A stretch of DNA of 64,000 bases from Pholiota molesta (taxonomy: Eukaryota > Basidiomycota > Agaricomycetes > Agaricales > Strophariaceae), in contig JACGCK010000183.1 of assembly GCA_014925825.1 (NCBI GenBank), positions 1-64,000 of the forward strand. Direction: 5' to 3'. Below, one piece after another: positions 12,700-25,081 of the stretch (the first letter of the stretch is position 1; each line of letters begins with the position of its first letter). The notes beneath the pieces were generated by a model, which worked only from the letters and a program-made list of their open reading frames with translations, did no database searches and was not told where the DNA came from. The position numbers were made by a program, and so were the translations under genes.

Positions 12700-14373
12700 A
12701 ATTAGTTAACTTGATCTCGTCTCGTGTCTTCAACGAATGAAAAGAAAAAAGAAAAATCAGTCCCGAAAGATGGTTAACTGATTGGCAGCATAGTGAGGCG
12801 AGCCCCTAGCCTTCATTTTGAATGTATCGTATGCATCATAGGTAACGGAAACAAAGCCGGAAGTCCATGCTCACCCTATATAGTGACAAGCCATCATAGA
12901 CTAGCTCATCTTTCTGTTACTGAGGACATTCAAGATGCATGGAACGAAGCCGGGTACTTCATCTGAAGATGGGAAAGGGAGGTCGTGGAACGAAAGGAAA
13001 GCAGTTATGAACGAACATGGGATGAGGAAGAGGCAACATTCAAAATTTTGCTTTATACAGTCAGGTGACCGCAGATTGAATCGGAGATCGAAGTTGGTTC
13101 AACGTCTCATCAATCTGCGTTATCGAGCCTTGCAGTTACACTGACTCACGTTAAGGACGCGTCTAAAGCTTGAATATTTGAATGGCTATCAATGTCACCA
13201 ATAATTCAGGTAGGACGAGATTGAAGCCCATGTGAAGTTGGGTATGCCGTGTAGCTAGCAGTTAAAGCTAGAGGTTCGTTACAGTGCATACCGCACACAC
13301 CCACGCTGCTACCTCCTTGCAGCGAAAGCGCTCCATGGCTCCATGGTCGCCTTCGAGTTTCCGAGCAGCCACTTCTAGATTTTCTGCTGACTGTCTCCTT
13401 TCGGAAGTGTCAGCGACAACGGCGAACCACAACAGCGATTAGCGCGAGCAATAAGGCCCTTGGCAGAATCTTATTCGAATTGTTATGGCAAATGCGACGT
13501 TTACCCATCGCCAAGGAGGCAATAGAGTGGCGATTGCTGCGGCATAGTACATATGTAATGTATTCTGTCGTCTTCTCTCCCATTTTTTGCTCATATTGCC
13601 ATATATCCCATATTTTCCATCTTCCCAGTCATAGTTTGTATATCTACGTCCCTTTCCATCACGACACACTGATCATTCGCCCCATAGATAGTCTAAGACG
13701 TTGCGGCATATTCTAGTGCATGCGACCTATATCAGACTCTTAACTTCGAAGGAAGATTGTCCCGAGTCGATGTTATTGAAATCGCTTGTCCTTACTGGCG
13801 CTTAAATCACGCAAGCCATGTGGCTTACAGGTATGATGAACTTTAGATACGGCAGCGATGCGATCTAAATATCGGTGATTGGTTACTCAAGCTCCGCAAA
13901 CCTTAATCTTTTAACGAAAACCTTTTGAATATGCAGCCACGTTTGTCTTTGGTGGTTACTGTAGTCTGTAGACCAACATTAGACGACGCTCATTGAAGCC
14001 GGAGCTGCAGATTGTCATCGATTCCAACTCACTGCATAATCCTCAGAAGGTCACGCTAAAGACCCGAATCCGCTAGCGACTGCTTGGAAGTAGCTCTGAG
14101 TCTGTATTACTACTGAAGTGAGAATGTTCAATGTGTGCCTGTCTTAATTGATGTGTCAACATGTCACTTGAACCGCAGGGACGTAGTTCGTCTACGAATT
14201 TTCGGGAGGAATTCTGAAACAATTTCGACCGAATATTCTGCAATATATAGTCTGGGTACTGGTGAGTTTGACTTCATACGTCTCTTGCCCGCACTCCACA
14301 TCCCATCTTTTCGGGCGACCAGCCCCTCCTTGTTGATTTCTACTGTGTAAGGAGTCGCAGTGTCCAATCATCA
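12700..14373. other. Intergenic and DUF6533 promoter region
   Basis: Short frames only. The right half (about 13880-14373) resembles the flank of the second DUF6533 gene. The block TTGGTGGTTACTGTAG (about 13950) recurs upstream of that gene at about 16108, and a TATA-like ATATATAGTC lies at about 14242-14252. The left part (about 12900-13130) shares weak similarity with about 46380-46480, extending the inverted duplication of the unknown gene. No gene called. Confidence 0.4.
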
Positions 14374-15765
14374 ATGACATCGATCGCTGGCAGCAACATA
14401 GCCGTCGCAGTGGACTATCAAATAACTCTAATAGCAAACTTAATATCCAGTGAGTACTTCTCTAGCTGTGCAAGAGTTTCGTTCATCGTTCAAAATAACT
14501 TTTCGGTGACGTGTCGACTAAGTAAGTTGGAGCATTGAGCATACAAGTATGGGAATTCGTTGCTCATCTAACCGACGAGGTCGAATATCTTTGGAGGTAC
14601 GTCCTCCATCTCTAACGTTTGAGCTTCCGTTTGAAAACTGATTTCTACTGTTCTAGAGGAAGATTCAAATCCGTCAAGGCGCTATATTTTTGCTCGCGCT
14701 ATGTCATGCTAGCATTTCAAATGTGTGTAATGACAATATTTTCTTGTCAACGCTCATCGTCACTCAAAGCATTCCCCAGCGCCAACCAAATTTTTTCTTA
14801 CGGCATTGGCTCCCGAATAGAGAAAACGGGGAACTGCAGCAAGCTCTTCATCTTCAAGTGTCTTATGGGCCACCTCTGTTTGAATGTATTGGAAATGATC
14901 TTACTCATTCGAGGTAAAGCTTTTCCTTTTCAGCTATTCGTTGATTAATTGATTAACGATATTTAAGTATATGCCCTCTATAACAAAGACCCGAGGGTCA
15001 AATACTTCCTCGCTGTCGTATTCGTCTCCTCTTCAGTCCTTGAGATTACGGGGACTACACTCGTAATACGAAGTCTCCTTCGAATGGATGGATGTCAACC
15101 TCCGAAAACGGGCAAGATAACTGTAGCGACGTACGGGTAAGTAGTCGTACACTTGATCTTTTCTGCTGTCTTATGAGCTGTAATTCAGGTCGGGCGCTGG
15201 GTTGTTTCAATTCGTTATATTTACTATGAGCTTATACAAGCTTGTATGCGACGGGCGCCTATCGAAGACTCCTCTGACCTCTTTGATGCTTCGAGAAGGT
15301 ATAATCGTTTATGTGACTCTAACTGGTGAGTAGGATGGCTTGCGCGATTCCCGCCCGTCTATACTAACATATAACTGTCGAAGCCATCATGATGGCTCTT
15401 TTAATGCATGAATTAGTCGGAAAAGTAGACCTAGGTTTTTGCCGCGCCGTCTTCTCGTACGTGCGACTTATCATGGTCGGTAATATTGCTCTAATAGCGT
15501 CTTTGAATCTAGGTGCTACGTATCTCTGATTTCGATGTCGGTATGTATGTTCTACGAACTCCTGATCCGAGACTGCGATTGATATGTTCTAATAACTATT
15601 CACCTACGTCAGGCATCGAGTCTAATTCTCAATATGCGAAAGTTGGCAGTCAAGAACTACCTGCGGCATCAACGACCTATTGGGTCGCAAAATATGGCTG
15701 AGGACGCAGGCATCAGGTCCTATACCATTGATGAATCGATCTGTTTAACCTCCTTTTATGAATAA
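14374..15765 (+). CDS. DUF6533-type seven-helix membrane protein, copy A
   Basis: Orphan fungal membrane protein with predicted seven-helix topology; its function is unknown. ATG at 14374 starts a short exon ending IANLIS. The next exon gives GALSIQVWEFVAHLTDEVEYLWR, then RGRFKSVKALYFCSRYVML: the charged 'DEVxxLW..G..KxLYxxxRY' block that defines DUF6533. An intron GTGTGTAATG..CCCCAG precedes ANQIFSYGIG. Further exons encode TGNCSKLFIF, VYALYNKDPRVKYFLAVVFV, GAGLFQFVIFTMSLYKLV and MMALLMHELV. I place the final frame by three-way comparison with copies B and C: SCYVSLISMS, then ASSLILNMRKLAVK and the conserved tail ESICLTSFYE, stop at 15763-15765. A tail read in another frame is not conserved and was dropped. 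Confidence 0.78.
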
Positions 15766-16495
15766 TTTAATCTTTCTCTTTCTGTTATCAAACGTGGGCC
15801 TCTTTTCGACACGCTGGCGCAATTCAAGCTTCAGGGGGGCCACCTACATCAGACCTATATTATAGTAAATATATAAGTTAGCGAGCGATGCCTGCAATGC
15901 CACCGAATGCCAGCCCTCCGGTGGTCCACGTGGGAAGTGGCTGTGTGCAGGCTAGGCCGCGCTCGTTAACGAGAATGACCACGGGAGAGTTGGCAGAATC
16001 GCTCGCTTAGCGCCCCTGCGCGCCTCGGGCCTCATGATCAAGAGTACATACTCCACAAACTTTTAATAGTTTACGAAATCCACATGACTGCGGACAAAGA
16101 TAGCTCTCCTTGGTGGTTACTGTGGACCACTATTACGGACTCGAATGGACAGCAACTATCTTGTTGACTTAAAGAACATCGAAAACGATCCCAATGTCAT
16201 CGTCGAAATTCAAAGGGAGCTACATCCAAAGTTACATCAACCATCGGGTGTGAGAGAGGGAAGAAGAACATCTAAAGTATATTGATGCTGTCACTGCAGG
16301 GACCGGTGAATGTCGGGAAATCTGAAACCATTCCAGAAAGTACCGTCCGAACTTCGAAATTCGAACATTCTTCGATATATAGTCAAGGATATTAGCGAGT
16401 TCGACCTCCACATCTCTTATCCGCAGCCCCCTGTTCAAAGTCCTCCCTTTCCGCTCTGTTCTCTCCGCTCTGCGGTATAGGGAGTCCAAATATTC

Positions 16496-17918
16496 ATGAA
16501 CTCGATCAGCGGTATCAGAAACGTGAATTATCAATTACCTCTGGCAGCAAACTTGATATCAGGTGCGTATTTTCCTGACGCTCAAGGAACTATACCAGCC
16601 CAATTCATCGTTCAAATTCACGTGGCAACATTAAACGGCGTGGCGACGCAGTGGGAGCTTTGACAATTCAAGCATGGGAGCTGGTTATTCACCTGAACGA
16701 TGAGGTGCAATATCTGTGGAGGTGCGTTCATCTTTTCCAACACCCAGTGACCTCTGATTCGAAGAGGTATTTCTCTATTTACTCCCCTAGGGGAAGGTTC
16801 AACTGCGTCAAAGCATTATATTTCTGCTCGCGCTACGTCATGCTGGCAGCTCAAATGTGCGTAGTGCCGTTCTTTCCTCTTTGCATGGCTCATCAATGTT
16901 ATGGGTACCCTCCCTCTCTCGAAACCATCCCCAGAGTCAATCAATTGCTTTCCTATGGTGTTGCAGTCAGGATAGCGAACATGGGCAACTGTAGCGGGAT
17001 ATTCGTCTTCAAGGCCGTGATCGCCCATGCCTCTTTGGTCATGTTGGAAGTAATCCTACTTATTCGAGGTAACGTTCTTTTGTTCCTGCCAGTTATTCGC
17101 CTGACCGGCGCCTTCATAATGTCATAGTATATGCACTCTATAATCGGAGCCACAAGATCAAATGCTTTCTTACTATTGTATACGTGTTAGCTCTGTTGCT
17201 TGAGCTTGTAGGGATCACATTCGTAATACGACGCCTCCTTCAACATCAAGGATGTAGCCCGCCAAAACTGGAGAAGATTTCATTGCTAATATTTGGGTAA
17301 GTAGAAAGGTAGACCATGTTCTGTAATAATGTCATTCATATAACACGATCTAGATTGGGCGCTGGTCACATTCAGTTCATTCTCTTCGCTTTGAGCTTAT
17401 ACAAGCTCATTTGGGACGGCCGGTTATCAAAAACCCCTCTGACATCGTTGTTGCTTCGAGAGGGAGTTGTCGTATTTCTGGTTGTGACTGGTGAGCAACA
17501 TGAGTTCGTGCGATTCCAGTCCATATATTTTGACATTGATCGAAGCCATCACCGCAATTCTCATAACACATGAATTGGCCCATAATCTTAAACTTGATTT
17601 TGCCCGAGCCACCTTTTCGTACGTGCACATAATCACGAGCCCCAGTTACTTCTTGCTGATGCTGCTCACTATTCAGGTGGTACTTATCCGTAATCTCAAT
17701 GGCGGTTCGTAAATACGACTTCACTTTGCGGGCCCTTACAAACGCTGAATGATTATCTACAATAGGCTTCGAATTTAATTCTGAATATGCGAAAGCTAGC
17801 CGTCAAGGACACACTACGTCTTCAGCGACCTATTGAGTCGCAAAATAGGGCAGAGGAAGCAACGACGAGGACCTACGATATTGATCAATCTATATGTTTG
17901 ACGTCTTTTTATGAATAA
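16496..17918 (+). CDS. DUF6533-type seven-helix membrane protein, copy B
   Basis: Tandem duplicate of copy A and closest to inverted copy C. ATG at 16496 encodes MNSISGIRNVNYQLPLAANL. The exon from about 16650 encodes VGALTIQAWELVIHLNDEV and YLW, and the next GRFNCVKALYFCSRYVMLA. The intron GTGCGTAGTG..CCCCAG leads to VNQLLSYGVAVRIANMGNCS. Later exons carry a transmembrane segment each (VFKAVIAHASLVMLEVILLI; LGAGHIQFILFALSLYKLIW). The final exons splice as RATFS / WYLSVISMA / ASNLILNMRKLAVKDTLRLQ and end DIDQSICLTSFYE at a TAA at 17916-17918. About eight short introns. All exons join in phase, so this copy looks intact. The conserved acidic tail suggests a cytosolic interaction motif, but this is inference only. 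Confidence 0.8.
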
Positions 17919-20620
17919 TTTAATCGGTTCTGCGTTGAAATGATCAGCAACGACTGACAGGTGGTAAAAGGAACCGCAGTGGTTGAGGCAAATACAAGCG
18001 TATCATAAAAATAATTGTGGGAGACCAACAGAAGACCAGACATACAAAGCCTGGGAATAATACGATAAGATAAATGCAACTGATGTCTGATGATGGCTGG
18101 GACTGAGCGCGATCTAGCTGCCAGTGGGATGGCGAAAGATGCCAGTCCAAGCTAGTGCTCCCAAGGATAAGTAGTCCCTCCTTTCGAGCGTCGTGGCTTT
18201 GCCGTGTCAAAACATTGGCTTCACAAACCACAGCGTCAAACTGAAACTGGAGAACTTATCTCTATCACTCTGTCTCAGCCTGTGGCATGCTACAGAATGT
18301 CATGGATTGGTCGCCATCTGCACCTCCAGTATTGTATTGATTATGACAGGTCGAAGGCTTTGACTCCGCACACAAATGACGGGTGTGCTATGATTAAACA
18401 CCAGCTTCGAAACCACCAGGCCAGGTCGTGCCGTTCTCGTAAAAACCTAGGTGATTCGGTGCACAGCCCACGCGTCTGGCGCGAGGCGCACTTCGATCCC
18501 GCCAGGACCTCGAAACAACCTCGCGTCAATGGGCACAGCTCCTTTTACTTTAACAATAACTCTAGCTCAGACACCTTACTCATACTCCGCATACTCACGC
18601 TAGTTCGAACTGCCCACACCCGTCCACTAAGACACCGAACCCCAACTTGTGAATTCAAGCCAGCCGAACTGCTCTACTCCGACATCGGAGCTGCTTGTGC
18701 CTATCTGTTCGCCCCCGATGGCTCTGACACCGTGGAGACAGAGTGCCGCTCACTGTGCTGGTGAACTTCGTCTGAAATAGACACTCGATCGAATCCTGTT
18801 GCGTTCGTTGCCGCTCTAATGACGACAGTGGAAACTCGAATAAAACTCGAAGCTTGAGCGGTGAATTTTTCTGCTTCTGTGGGTGCTTGCGTGTACGTTA
18901 CTGGCTTCGAGGTCCGATACGTGCGTCCAGAATGTCTGCGCGGTGCCACACTGCCATCGAGCCCCGGGAAAGCGCCTGACACTGCGCATTCGCCGCATGT
19001 TAATCAATACGTGGCCTCCATCCATCGCGTTTCCACACATCTTCACGTATAAGCAGCGTGCTCGCCTGGGCTGGCTCTGTATGGTGGGTGGGGTATGCGC
19101 TATGTCCGCCGCTTCGGTATCACTGGCACCAAAACAATAGCAGCGCACTTAGTGACGCCGTGCGCCGAAAGATTTTGGCTACCAGATGACCTTGTGGCCT
19201 CCTGAGTCTCTGTCGAAAGCCTTGACTTTGGTTCTGACTCCCACAACACCCGCAGGCCTACGGAGAATGTACTCCACAGACAGCCTCCATGATCCTGTCG
19301 GTCTCGTTTGCTTCTCGGAATTGAAGTGCAAAGTTTGATTAGCGGGCATAGTTTCTTCCCACGTGTAACGATGCTCGAGCAGTTGGCGTACATGCGCCGA
19401 TTGACAATCGTGCCGTGAGCGCGTGAATGATGATGGGAACCGCGGTCAGAGGTACGCCCGCGGACGGTCCAGGTTCGACTTGGGTACATATGTTGCGGCA
19501 GGCAACCACACTCCGTTCTAATATGGTTAGCGCCTAAGACGACAGCCAGAGAGAAATCTGACAAGGCGGCTCCCCTGCCGAACGCCTCAAAACTATTCAT
19601 TGCGTGCTAATCTTGACCGCCATTTTTTGGACAATAGAAGCTACAATAATGCTGATCCGAAGATGCAATTGTAGATGATGTTAAATCTCAACTATCGGCG
19701 GCTAGAACCAGAGCTGGAATATATTAGACACAACAATAATACAGACAAAAAAGTATGAAGGGATGACTGGCGACAGCAGAGTTCCAAGGAAACAAATGGT
19801 GAATACAGTAATACTTCATCATAGACATCATCATAAGCAGGGGGGCATAACAGGCTCCGTGTGCGAGTGCAGGCGGTTTCGCCTACTCGAGTTCGTATTC
19901 GACATATCGGGCGATGGACATCATAAGCGGTATCCAGATCCTTGGGGGTCCGTGTGCGTGCATGGTGTCGATGTGAGTGAGGGCAAGAGTATATGGGAGT
20001 GACGAGGAAAAAGACCCAAAATATATATGTAGGGAAATGTATACTAGTAATAGTGTGGACGATGCATTGAGATAGTAGGAATTTAGGTACGTAACATGCG
20101 AATGTGGTGGGAGAGCGAGGACGATCATATGTAGACAGGTATGGAATCGAGAAACACGGAACGAGGGTAACGACAAGACAGGGTATCACACGTGAGTAAC
20201 TTTTTGGGGGTTTGGGAAAGGTTAGGCATGTGTAGGGAGAAACGGGAACTATGGGGTGAAGAGGGGCAGAGAATGATGCGGGCGGTGGAATAGCAGCAGT
20301 CATCGAGAGCAAGACAAGAGTGGGTGATGGGATGGATAGAGAAATTGAACAACGACGAGGATGATCCAGCTGCCAAGGGAGAAAGTACAGTTATATAGCT
20401 CAGAGGAAGAGACAGACGAAGACAGAAAATGAGACCAAAAGAAAGAAAGAAAAGCGAAAAGAAAGAAAGCATAGAATCTTTCCATCCACCTACTAGACAA
20501 CCAACCAACCGAGCTTCCAAATGTGAGTCGACATCCCTCCAACGGCAAGAAATGTGCGGATGTCGACAGGTCGAATTTTCGTGCCTAATGAATTGGCCAG
20601 CTTTCAACGACAGCCGCCGC
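17919..20620. other. Long stretch without a supported gene
   Basis: The 17.9-18.2 kb part is the 3' flank of copy B. Frames at 18204-18764 (+) and 19100-19600 (-) are long enough to notice. They show no family motif, no hydrophobic pattern and no splice structure, and compete with frames on the other strand. 19.7-20.6 kb is purine-rich on the plus strand (AAAGAAAG runs near 20430-20470), as expected for a pyrimidine-rich 3' UTR of the zinc-finger gene on the minus strand. Confidence 0.4.
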
Positions 20621-23600
20621 TCAAATCGGCTCATCCTTCCACGTCCTCTCGCCGTGCGAGCTGCTGCTATTAGCCTCCGCGGCATCAACCGCCTCCAGCA
20701 GCTCCGCTTCTGCATCCGCATCGCCCTCCTCGCCCTCGCCGTCCAAATCAGCCGCGTCCACAGCACCTAAAATCTCTGCCTCCGCCTCGGCGTCCGCGTC
20801 CGCATCGCCATCCGCGTCCGTATCGCCCCGCGGCGAAATCGACAGCGCGCTCCGCCCGCCGCCGAGCAGCGACCGCTTCGCCCCGCCATTCGCGCCGTCC
20901 AGCGGCCGCGCGCGCCCGTTCCTTGACGCCGAGCGGCTGTCGCTGAGCCCGCGCCCGACGTCCGACGTCGGGATATCCCCGCCGTCGTTCTCCTCGTCCT
21001 CGTCATCGTCGTCGTCGCGGAGCGCCGCGATGGACGGCGGGGGCGGTTGCTGGCGCTTCGCGGGCGTCGGGCTGGGCATGGCGCCGAGCAGCACGGCCGG
21101 ACCGCGCGCGCCCACCTGCGACTGCGTGGAGGACGCGTGGAGCGAGGCGTCTTCGCGGAAGCTGCCGCCGCCGTGCGGCGACTGGTTCGTGAGCAGCGTG
21201 TCGGAGCGGTGGATGGAGCGGTCGGAGGATTGGGAGAGCGGCAGCTGTGAATGCGACCCCGAGCGGGGGATGGGCTGGTGCTGCTGTGCCTGGACGGCGG
21301 CGAGGCTCGCGAGCTGCTGCTGTTGGTCGAGAGTACCCCGGCGCTCGACGCGCTTCATCTTCTTCCTACACCTGTTGGACACGAGGCGAGAGTGTGAGTA
21401 TTTCCATACAAGGCGAAGGGAGATGAAGAACAAAGAGATTAATGAAAATTCAATCCACCGCAAGCACCCATACCCGAGGCGAACACGCCGCCGCAAGCGA
21501 CGATAATTAAACAAAGGGCAGCACAAGAACAGACAAAAAAGGCGCCCCACGAGGCGCTGTCACCCAGCGAACAAAGACAGACAGACAGATGGATGGATGG
21601 ATGGATGGATAAGCGCACCACCGAGCTCGCACCGAGCTCAGGGCCCAGCCCCGAACCGCGGCTCCCCGCACCGACCAACCCCCATCAGGGTCGCCCGCAC
21701 AACCCAGCCAGCGGCGCCCGCATCCAGCGTGGAAGCAAACCAGCCCGCCAATCACACACCCCACCCACGCAACCCACACACCCGCCATTCGGCCGTGATG
21801 GGACACGACGATCATGGGACGTGGCACTCCGCGATAGGGGGGCACAGGCCGCGCGTCGCCCAGGCATTACGCGCTCCCAGCTCCATCCATCCGAGCGAGC
21901 CGTCAGCCAGTAACCCCCGATGCCCGACAGCCACGCACACGCATGCAGGTACACACGCGCCGCCGCCGATACCGAGGTGATGGCGTGATACATGCATGAT
22001 CGGCGCCTTTCGCGCGAAGGCGCCATCACAGCGGCAAAACCAAAGACCCGCACAACATCCGCCACAAACTAGAATCAACGGGCGGGCGGGACGGGGTGAC
22101 GGGACCCCGCCACAGTCCCCAAAAGGAGAAATGCGAAAGAAAGGAAGAAAAAAATGGGAAACACCAAGCCGGCAGTCAAACAAAAAACATCGCTCACCTA
22201 TCGCACACTGTCCCAGGCCCCATCGGCCCCGGGCCCCACTTCTCCACGCATTTGCCGTCCTTGTAGCGCCCCACCATCCCGCACTGCCGGCAGATCCGCT
22301 GCCCCTGCGCGTTCATCGACGCAAACGGCACGGCCGGCGCGGCGGCGCTCGCGGGTTGCGCGGGCGAGGCGGTGTCGAGGTTCGGCGTGGACGCACCTAG
22401 GAGGAAAAGGAAAAGAACGTGTTAGCGGGTGTGTTTCGGAGTGCGAGGAAGGAAGAAGTATGCAAAAAGAGAAAGAGAAAAAAGTCGGAAGAAATTTCAA
22501 AGCTATGAGCACCATCCCCGCCTGTAAATATATACCACACCATAGCGGGACGAATAATGCTACAGCCCATAACCGCAGACGAAAGAGACGCGCGCGCGAT
22601 CACGGTGAAGAGAGGCACAACAGCGCCACCAAGATTATCCAGCGCACATCAGAAACGTATCAGGGAAAAATGCGCCACCGCGGTGTTAGCGGGCGTGTTA
22701 ATGTCGGAGTGTGCGTAAGGAAGTGAAAGGGAAGAGAAGGATGCGGAAGGAGAAAAAGTTCGGAACATATGAATGCGCACACCATCCCATCCGCCTGTAG
22801 ACCTAAACACAGCTGGATACATCAGATGGAAGAGACACGCGCCAGCGGGCGCAGACGCGCGCGCAATCAGGGTGAAGAGAGGCACAGCGGCCCCACTTCG
22901 GGCGCAACACAGCCCTCGCCATTTCAGCACCGCATCAGAACCAAAAAAACCCAAGACAGGCGCCACCGCGCCACCCGTCATGCCGCCCCACCCTCCCTGC
23001 GCCCCATCCCAAACGCACGGACCCTTCCAGTCTATTCCATCAAGCCTACCACACCACGCCCGCAGGCAGCGACGGGCGCCACAGACAGGAATCCATGCGT
23101 GGTGCGGGTAGTGCGGGCACGGAAGAAGCCCGAGAGAAGGGAAGGACAGACGCACGCGCGCGGCTCCCACGCGCGGAAGAAGCGCCGCCACGCGAGGGTC
23201 GGATGCCGTTGAGACGGCGGTGGTAACAGCCCGCGCCACCGTGTTCGCTCCGCGGAGGCGCGGGCGCGGGTAAATATGGCGGACGAGTGGCTTGTGCGCG
23301 GCACCAACGAATCCGCACACCCAAAAAAGAAAACACCGAAAAAAGAAACCCAAAAAAAAAGAAAGAAACAATAAAAAAAAAACACTCACTCCCCCCAAGC
23401 GTACCCGGGAACTTGCTCTTCTTCGTCGGCGCGCCCGTCACAACCGGCGCGAACACGTGCGTCGTATACACCACCCCTCCTCCCCCTTGTCCTCCCCCTC
23501 CTCCTCCCCCTCCTTGCCCCCCTTGCCCCTGCCCCTGCCCCCCGCTACCACCGCCAACAACCCCCGGCCCCACGCCCACACCCGGGCCACTGCGTATCCC

Positions 23601-25081
23601 CGCGGGGTACGCATACGCCTGGTGGTGCGCGGGCGACGGCGAGAGCCCCGGCCCGCGCGGGCTCGCCTCCGTCCGGCGGCGCTGCAGCCCCAGATTCGCT
23701 TGCTGGTGCGGGTGGTGCAATGATGATGGGTGCATGCCCTCCATGTAGCGGCTCCCGTTCTGCGCTCCGGGGGGCAGGGTGTTGTTGTTCGTGTTATTGT
23801 TCTCGTCGCCGGTGGTGGCTTTGATGATCATATCGTCGATATCCATCGAGCTCGCGGAGGACCGGCTGCCGGAGCGCGAGTGGCTGCGCGCGCGGCGCGG
23901 CGCGTAGGCGGCGCCGTACGCGCGGTCGATGATGCGCGGATTCGCGTTATTATTATTCCCTTGGGTGGCGGCGGTGGCGCCCGCGGATGGGGCGGCGGAG
24001 GAAGAGGGGGCGGCGGAGGAAGGGCGGTGCAGGCGCGTGAGGAGCGCCGCCTGCTGCTGCTGCTGCTGCGCCTGGCGCACCTGGTCCTGGTACTCGCGGT
24101 CGTGCGGGTGCGCGAGGGAGGTGATGTACTAATGGGATAGAAGGGAGCAGATCTGGGGTGTGGAGGACGGACGTCAGCGGGCGATGCGGGGCGGGACGCG
24201 GAGGGGTACGTACCGAGGCACACGCAGGACACGAGGCGCGCGGGTAAGAGGGGGCGAGAAGAGGGGGCGTCGGATCAGATGGGAGCAGCAGGGAAGACTC
24301 GCATGGAAGACGTACCGACTCAGAGTAAGCCGCGCCCAGCTCCCGGCCGCGCGGGTCGTCGCCGCCGCTCGCGCGGGAGCGCTTGCTCGGGGCGCCCCGT
24401 ACATGCCGTCCATGCTCGGTGTCCTTCGCCTCCTCGACCCGCCGTACGCAGGCGGGTTCGGGGTCGGATGCGGGGGCAGCGGGAAGGCCACCCGTGATGA
24501 ACTGCTCCTGACGTGCCCCCTGCCCCCCGGCGGCGGCATGCCGCCCGCATACACGCTGCCCGCGGACGACGCGGTGAGCACCCACGCCGGCAGCGGGGCA
24601 GCACGAAGGGCAGGCCGGGGGGCGGGTCGTCGACGCGCGTGCGCGCGAAGGCCCCGCGGGCCTCGCGGGCGGCGAGCTCGAGCGCGGAGGAGAAGTCGTC
24701 GAGCTGGCGCCACGCCTCCTGGAGCTCGCGCGTGCGGGCCTCGAGCTCGTCGCGCTGGCGCTCGACGGCGGCGAGGCGGGCCTCGTACTCGTCGACGATG
24801 CGCTTGAGCTGCTCGGCGGGGATCTGCTTGGGCGAGGGGGCGGCGGCCCCGGCCTGCGGGTGCTCTGTGGTGGAGGTGGGGGTGAGGGTGGTGCCGTTGG
24901 TGGCGGGGGAGGCGGCGGCGGCGTCGTGGAGGATGTGGTGGATGCGCTCGGCCTTGTCAGCGCGCTTGCGGGCGGCGGCGAGCTCCGTGCGGAGCTGGTC
25001 TGCGTCGCGGTAGGCGTCTGCGAGGAGGGCGGCGAGGTGGTGGTTGGATGTGGGGGCGGGGGGTGGTGGGGAGAGGTCCAT
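20621..25081 (-). CDS. Coiled-coil protein with GATA-like zinc finger
   Basis: Probable nuclear DNA-binding regulator. ATG at 25079-25081 gives MDLSPPPPAPTSNHH, then a long coiled coil (about residues 15-140: ADQLRTELAAARKRADKAER, AAVERQRDELEARTRELQEA). A short exon (about 24310-24500) ends AAYSES and joins YITSLAHPHDREYQDQVRQA (from about 24128), followed by Q-, N- and G-rich disorder to 23390. After a 993-bp intron comes the finger CRQCGMVGRYKDGKC..GPGPMGPGTVC. A second, 826-bp intron (21372-22197) splits DR|C, giving CxxC-x25-CxxC with a GATA-like GPxGPxTVCxxC half. The C-terminal exon is acidic (DDDDDEDEEN; two copies of an AEAEILGAVDAA-like unit) and ends KDEPI. The splice around 24500-24620 is uncertain because GC content keeps all frames open. 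Confidence 0.7.
21372..22197 (-). other. 826-bp intron inside the zinc-finger motif
   Basis: Donor GTGAGC follows GATAG at 22197, and the acceptor CAACAG lies just before the exon start at 21371. The join is TGC GAT AG|G TGT, giving CDRC in frame. It contains the microsatellite at 21567-21611. It is more than ten times the usual intron length seen elsewhere in this window. Confidence 0.7.
21567..21611. repeat. ACAG/GATG microsatellite
   Basis: A run of ACAG units passes into five or more GATG units (GGATGGATGGATGGAT) inside the 826-bp intron of the zinc-finger gene. Simple tetranucleotide repeat; length polymorphism would be expected. Confidence 0.85.
22397..23389 (-). other. 993-bp intron with an internal tandem duplication
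   Basis: Donor GTGAGT at 23389-23384 follows the codon part A after CTTGGGGGG. The acceptor CCTAG ends at 22397. Joining gives GGSASTPNLDT in frame. Within it, about 22418-22680 and about 22683-22945 are two diverged copies of one ~265-bp unit. Shared landmarks are GTGTTAGCGGGYGTGTT at each start, CACACCATCCC/GCACCATCCC, and GGTGAAGAGAGGCACA in each. Confidence 0.7.

Noticed and set aside
15513..15701. Alternative C-terminal frame of DUF6533 copy A ending WVAKYG
   Set aside because: Not conserved in B or C; the frame ending SICLTSFYE is open in all three and joins in phase.
23046..24140. Long plus-strand frames overlapping the zinc-finger gene
   Set aside because: Shadows of the G/Q/N-rich coding exon on the minus strand.
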